From JBEKHI01 sp050012355 (GTDB lineage Bacteria; Actinomycetota; Actinomycetes; Streptosporangiales; Streptosporangiaceae), in the NCBI GenBank assembly GCA_050012355.1, contig JBEKHI010000387.1:1-7779 (forward strand): a stretch of 7,779 nucleotides of DNA, in the 5' to 3' direction. A program made the position numbers and the translations under genes. Below, piece by piece: positions 5,032 to 7,779 of the stretch; position 1 is the first letter of the stretch; each line of letters starts with the position of its first letter. Under the pieces are notes generated by a model. That model was given only the letters and a program-made list of their open reading frames with translations, did no database searches and had not been told where the DNA came from.

Positions 5032-5832
5032 ATGACAACTGACCTCGCTGGCAAGACCGCGCTGATCACCGGGGCCGGGCGCGGCATCGGTCGCGCCGTC
5101 GCGCTCCGGCTGGCCGACACCGGCGCTCACGTGATCCTGCTCGCCCGGACTGCCGGGCAGCTGGAGGAGACCCGCGCGCTGCTGCGCGACAGGGGCGTGC
5201 CCGCTCAGCGGATCGGTGTTGTTCCCGCTGACCTGGCTGACCAGGAACAGCGCGGCCGCGCGGCGGCGACCGTACTCGCGGCAGGCCGCGTTGACATCCT
5301 GGTCAACAACGCGGCTACCGTCGAGCCGCTCGGCCCCACCGACGGCATCAAGGCCGGGGACCTGCGACTTGCTTTCGAGGTCAACGTCGTCGCGCCAGCC
5401 GCGCTAACCGCCGCCGTCTTGCCCGGCATGCTGGAGGTCGGCTGGGGCCGCGTCGTCAACGTCTCCAGCGGGATTGTCGCCAACCCGGCCGGGATGATCC
5501 GCGGGAACACCTACGCGGCCACGAAGGCCGCGCTGGAGGCGCACACCGTCAACCTCGCCGCCGAACTCCACGGCACCGGCGTGACCGTCAACGTCTACCG
5601 GCCGGGCGGGGTCGACACCGCGATGCAGGCCTGGATCCGCGGGCAAGACCCCGAGCGCATCGGCGCGGGCCTGCACCAGCGGTTCACCAGGAACTACGCC
5701 GAGGGCACCCTCATCACCCCCGAGCACTCCGCCGCAGCGCTGCTCGCTCACCTGGCCAGCGACGACACCGGGGCCATCTGGGACGTCAGCCAGCCAGCGC
5801 GGCAGGCAGCTGGTCCAGGGCAGGCACGGTGA
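5032..5832 (+). CDS. Classical short-chain dehydrogenase/reductase
   Basis: This 266-residue protein has every landmark of the classical SDR family. The cofactor motif TGAGRGIG is at 13-20, NNAA at 92-95 and catalytic Ser at 145/146 in VNVSSG. The active-site Tyr161 and Lys165 lie in YAATK, and the PGGVDT turn is at 191-196. LARTAGQLEE after strand 2 has Arg39 rather than an Asp, which favours NADP(H), though not decisively. It should oxidise or reduce a hydroxyl/keto group in the cytoplasm; the substrate is unknown. It closes with the family-like GAIWDVSQP, then about a dozen Ala/Gly-rich residues. These lie in a 47-bp tail-to-tail overlap with the dehalogenase gene, suggesting the reading frame was extended when the two genes were brought together. 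Start chosen by ribosome-site spacing. Confidence 0.94.
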   Translation: MTTDLAGKTALITGAGRGIGRAVALRLADTGAHVILLARTAGQLEETRALLRDRGVPAQRIGVVPADLADQEQRGRAAATVLAAGRVDILVNNAATVEPLGPTDGIKAGDLRLAFEVNVVAPAALTAAVLPGMLEVGWGRVVNVSSGIVANPAGMIRGNTYAATKAALEAHTVNLAAELHGTGVTVNVYRPGGVDTAMQAWIRGQDPERIGAGLHQRFTRNYAEGTLITPEHSAAALLAHLASDDTGAIWDVSQPARQAAGPGQAR

Positions 5833-6493
5833 GGTCCGGCTGACCGCCGATCGTGTCAAACGGGGCGGCCGACCGGTTCACCCAGGCCGTGCGCATCCCG
5901 GCCGCGCTGGCCCCGACACAATCAAAGGCATTGCTGGTGACCAGCCGGACCTGCCCCATAGGGCGAGACAATCGCCTGGCCGCGTGGTCATACACCACGG
6001 GCGACGGCTTGAACACGCGGACCTCATCGACGCTGATCCGCTGGCCGAAGAACTCCCCTAGGCCGCTATTAGCAAGGCAGTTCCCGATCATGGCGGGGGT
6101 CCCGTTAGAAAACACCGCAAGCTCATACCCCAGGCCAGAAAGCGCCCGCAGCGCGGGGACGGCGTCCGGGAACGGCTCCAGATGGTCATAGAGCTCGACG
6201 AGCCGCCGGGCCTGCCCGTCCGGCAGGCGAGCCCCGATGGAGGCGAGGGCGAAGTCAAGCGCGCGTGACGTCACCCAGCCGAAGTCCTCGTAACGGCCCA
6301 TCGCCGTGAGCCGGAAGGAGTATTCCAGCTGCTTCAGACGCCACAGCCTGGCCGTCTCTCCGCCGTCAGCCTCGCCGAGAACACGGCCGAGCTCACCGGA
6401 GATGGCGATCGGGTCGACCAGCGTCCCGTACAGGTCGAACGCGAGTACCTCACGGCCGGGCGCGCCGCCTGGGTCAGCCGCCCCGCTAGCCAT
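5786..6493 (-). CDS. Type II (S)-2-haloacid dehalogenase (HAD superfamily)
   Basis: In this family the nucleophilic Asp displaces halide from 2-haloalkanoic acids to give hydroxy acids. The 235 residues contain motif I FDLYGTLVDP with nucleophile D20 and T24, WRLKQLEYSF (51-60) with the substrate Arg52, and motif II FSNGTP (128-133). Motif III Lys162 lies in KPSPVVYDH with Y168, and the motif IV region is VTSNAFDCVGASAAGM, with N188 and D191. Compared from memory with L-DEX YL, the catalytic residues are all kept except Ser175, which is Thr186 here. The LYGT and TSNAFD signatures separate it from phosphatase HADs. The ATG at 6493 overlaps the anti-sigma-like gene by 8 bp, so it is the third gene of the sigma-factor operon. 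That context suggests a stress or xenobiotic response output, but its natural substrate is unknown. Confidence 0.91.
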   Translation of the reverse strand: MASGAADPGGAPGREVLAFDLYGTLVDPIAISGELGRVLGEADGGETARLWRLKQLEYSFRLTAMGRYEDFGWVTSRALDFALASIGARLPDGQARRLVELYDHLEPFPDAVPALRALSGLGYELAVFSNGTPAMIGNCLANSGLGEFFGQRISVDEVRVFKPSPVVYDHAARRLSRPMGQVRLVTSNAFDCVGASAAGMRTAWVNRSAAPFDTIGGQPDLTVPALDQLPAALAG

Positions 6494-6701
6494 TGGTGAC
6501 CGCCGCGAGGAGCCCGGCGAAATCCTCGCCGCACGGACCGCATGCCGCCAGGTGGGCGGCCACCCCGGGGTAGCATCCAGCCGCGTCGCCGTCCGCAGCG
6601 GTGAGGTCTGCGTAGATGTGCAAAACGGCCATCGCCTCCTCGCAGCCGGCGTCGCCCGGGTCGGTCTGCAGGAACCGCTTCAGTCTCTCCAGGTCGCTCA
6701 T
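6486..6701 (-). CDS. Small zinc-finger anti-sigma-like protein
   Basis: This 71-residue protein contains the anti-sigma zinc motif HxxxCxxC (H50, C54, C57, in HLAACGPC), with C20, H28 or C43 available as a fourth ligand. The helix after the motif (CGEDFAGLLAAV) is typical of zf-HC2 proteins. It has no transmembrane segment and no extracytoplasmic domain, so it is a minimal soluble form. It should bind and hold back the sigma factor encoded immediately upstream, with release perhaps triggered by thiol oxidation and zinc loss as in RsrA-type factors. That mechanism is inference. The ATG at 6701 overlaps the sigma stop by 4 bp (ATGA) and is preceded by GGAG at 5 nt, so the two products are probably made in fixed ratio. 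The name anti-sigma rests on the motif and position. Confidence 0.85.
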   Translation of the reverse strand: MSDLERLKRFLQTDPGDAGCEEAMAVLHIYADLTAADGDAAGCYPGVAAHLAACGPCGEDFAGLLAAVTNG

Positions 6702-7348
6702 CGCTGCTCCAAGCCTGGCTCGTCCAGGTACCCGTTGGCGGCCAGCGCCCGGCGGATCTTACGCCGGGCGTCGAAAATGACCTTATAAATGGCGTTGCGC
6801 TGAAGGCCGAGCCTGGCGGCCAGTGCGTCGAGCGGGATCCCGTCGACGACGATCGCCACGAAGACCCGCCGCTGGTGCGCGGTCATCTCCTCATCGACGA
6901 CGCGGCGCACCTCAGCGAGGATGACCGCCGCCTCGGCGTGCCGCGCCGGGTCGATCCCGAACCGGTCCGGGAGCCGCTCCCACTGCCCGGCATCCAGCGC
7001 GACCGGCGGGTGGCGCCAGTAGTGCCTGCCGAGCTTGCTTGACACCTCCAAGATGACGAACCGGTACGCCCACGTGATGAACCTGCTCTCGCCACGAAAG
7101 TCATCCAGCTTGGCCACGATGGCGAGCATGGCGTCATCCGCGGCCTGGTGCGCGACGTCATCGAGCTCTTGGCCGGTCACCGGGGTGCTAGCCGACCGGC
7201 GCCGGACTTCGGCTAGCGCGATACGGACCAGCCTGGCGTGCAGCTCACGCTCGGCCGCCTGCTGCTCCAGGTCACCGGATCTCAGGCGGCGCAGCCAGGC
7301 CGACGACTCCACGTCCAGGTCACTCGCTGGCAGCCCGGCACAGTCCAC
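6698..7348 (-). CDS. ECF-like sigma-70 family RNA polymerase sigma factor
   Basis: The 216 residues contain only sigma regions 2 and 4, the ECF layout. Region 2 spans about 35-112, with DDVAHQAADDAMLAIVAKL (63-81) and the -10-recognising FRGESRFITWAYRFV (84-98). Region 4 spans about 155-202: TAHQRRVFVAIVVDGIPLD, then the helix-turn-helix LAARLGLQRNAIYKVIFDAR (176-195), which would read the -35 box. A fairly long linker (about 113-154) joins them. It starts at GTG 7348; the gene opens a three-gene overlapping operon with the zinc-finger protein and the dehalogenase. Sigma factors of this type usually activate their own operon, but I could not pick out an ECF promoter upstream. Regulon and signal are unknown. 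Confidence 0.92.
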   Translation of the reverse strand: MDCAGLPASDLDVESSAWLRRLRSGDLEQQAAERELHARLVRIALAEVRRRSASTPVTGQELDDVAHQAADDAMLAIVAKLDDFRGESRFITWAYRFVILEVSSKLGRHYWRHPPVALDAGQWERLPDRFGIDPARHAEAAVILAEVRRVVDEEMTAHQRRVFVAIVVDGIPLDALAARLGLQRNAIYKVIFDARRKIRRALAANGYLDEPGLEQR

Positions 7349-7509
7349 GCCCGCCAGGCTACCGCCAGGCCCCGGCGGGGCCGCCCTCGGCGGCGAGCCC
7401 GTCGCCGGATAGTGCCGGCCAGGGCGCTCCGCGCGTTGCCGACCGCGCCCGAAGATCGGCCGAGGTCCCCGGAGTGATGCGCGTGGGCTCCTGAGCTCGC
7501 GCGCTAGGG
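7349..7509. other. Intergenic region upstream of the sigma operon
   Basis: These 161 bp lie between the end of the epoxide hydrolase gene and the sigma start, both on the - strand, and should hold the sigma-operon promoter. A TAnnnT match (TAGCCT on the - strand, 7356-7361) ends 7 nt before the GTG, the spacing of a leaderless start, although GGCGG-like sequence could also serve as a weak ribosome site. A GC hairpin lies at 7368-7382. No ECF-type GGAAC box at a sensible distance and no small gene were seen. Confidence 0.4.
7368..7382. other. Short GC hairpin (GGCCCC/GGGGCC)
   Basis: A 6-bp perfect stem closes a 3-nt loop. It sits 20 bp upstream of the sigma-factor GTG and far downstream of the epoxide hydrolase stop. 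There is no T-run on either strand, so it is not a classical intrinsic terminator. In DNA this GC-rich, such short stems also arise by chance. Confidence 0.25.
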
Positions 7510-7779
7510 TCAGGAACGGAGGGTGCGCAGGCCGGTGCGGATTTCGCTGACCAGGATCTCGGGCTGTTCCAGGGCCGCGAAGTGCCCGCCCTTGCTGGCC
7601 TCGCCGTAGTGGATCAGATTGCTGTAGGTGTCTTCGATCCAGCTTCGTGGCAGGCGCGGGATGTCCTTCGGGAAGACGGTCACCGCGACCGGAAGCGTCA
7701 GCTTCGGGCCGGCGAAAGTGCCCGATTTGTTCTCCCAGTAGATGCGGCCGGACGACGCTGCGCTGTTGGTGAACCAGTA
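7510..7779 (-). CDS. Epoxide hydrolase family protein (alpha/beta hydrolase), C-terminal part
   Basis: An open frame without a start inside the window enters from the right edge on the - strand and ends at TGA (7512-7510), giving the last 89 residues. YWFTNSAASSGRIYWEN at its beginning, LTLPVAVTVFPKDIPRLPRSW, and GGHFAALEQPEILVSEIR near the end are the C-terminal landmarks of EHN-type epoxide hydrolases. The His of GGHFAA is the expected catalytic base that activates water; the nucleophilic Asp and the oxyanion residues lie beyond the window. The family opens epoxides to diols, though many members have unknown substrates. It points in the same direction as the sigma operon, 161 bp upstream of it, and might be co-transcribed with it or belong to a separate unit. 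Confidence 0.88.
   Translation of the reverse strand, partial: YWFTNSAASSGRIYWENKSGTFAGPKLTLPVAVTVFPKDIPRLPRSWIEDTYSNLIHYGEASKGGHFAALEQPEILVSEIRTGLRTLRS

Noticed and set aside
5032..5832. Halohydrin dehalogenase instead of a dehydrogenase, suggested by the neighbouring dehalogenase and epoxide hydrolase
   Set aside because: Halohydrin dehalogenases lose the nucleotide motif and use Ser-Tyr-Arg. This protein keeps TGAGRGIG and the Tyr-Lys pair of cofactor-using dehydrogenases.
5404..5859. A 151-residue open frame on the - strand overlapping the dehydrogenase
   Set aside because: It is antisense to the catalytic half of a well-supported dehydrogenase and shows only Gly/Val/Asp-rich low-complexity sequence.
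7368..7382. GC hairpin as the terminator of the epoxide hydrolase gene
   Set aside because: It lies about 130 bp past the stop codon, next to the sigma start, and lacks a T-run on either strand. Chance hairpins of this size are common at this GC content.

Overview
The window is chromosomal DNA from a high-GC actinomycete. Evidence for this is the roughly 70% G+C, strong G/C preference at third codon positions, GTG starts, dense stop/start overlaps between genes, and protein families typical of soil Actinomycetota. I cannot place it more finely; Streptomyces- or Streptosporangium-like orders would fit. I see no RNA gene, CRISPR array, transposase or phage gene.

Left part (1-4924): a sugar-metabolism-like cluster with its own two-component system. 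It opens with the 3' part of a nucleotide-sugar epimerase (+). This runs tail-to-tail into a histidine kinase, whose start overlaps the end of an OmpR-type response regulator (both -). A short AT-rich divergent promoter region follows. Next come three overlapping + strand genes: a family 2 glycosyltransferase, a DUF2064/TIGR04282-type protein and a class I methyltransferase. The set looks like one uncharacterised pathway in which a sugar is activated or epimerised, transferred and methylated, with expression set by the adjacent regulator. The right end looks damaged. The DUF2064 protein lacks about its last third, and the methyltransferase frame has no stop where the family ends, so it runs on for about 200 codons antisense to the next gene.

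Middle part (4385-5832): a peroxiredoxin-like protein (-) and a classical short-chain dehydrogenase (+) are divergent across a 164-bp spacer. The spacer carries a perfect 8-bp inverted repeat with outward-facing -10-like arms.

Right part (5786-7348, all -): a translationally coupled operon, in transcription order ECF-like sigma factor, 71-residue soluble zinc-finger anti-sigma-like protein and type II 2-haloacid dehalogenase. The dehalogenase overlaps the dehydrogenase tail-to-tail. At the right edge (7510-7779, -) is the C-terminal part of an epoxide hydrolase family protein, which continues beyond the window. Peroxiredoxin, dehydrogenase, dehalogenase and epoxide hydrolase together suggest an oxidant or xenobiotic detoxification neighbourhood, but that is inference.

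The points most worth a second look are the eroded DUF2064/methyltransferase junctions, the repeat-bearing AT-rich promoter island with apparently leaderless divergent starts, and the coupling of a sigma/anti-sigma pair to a dehalogenase.
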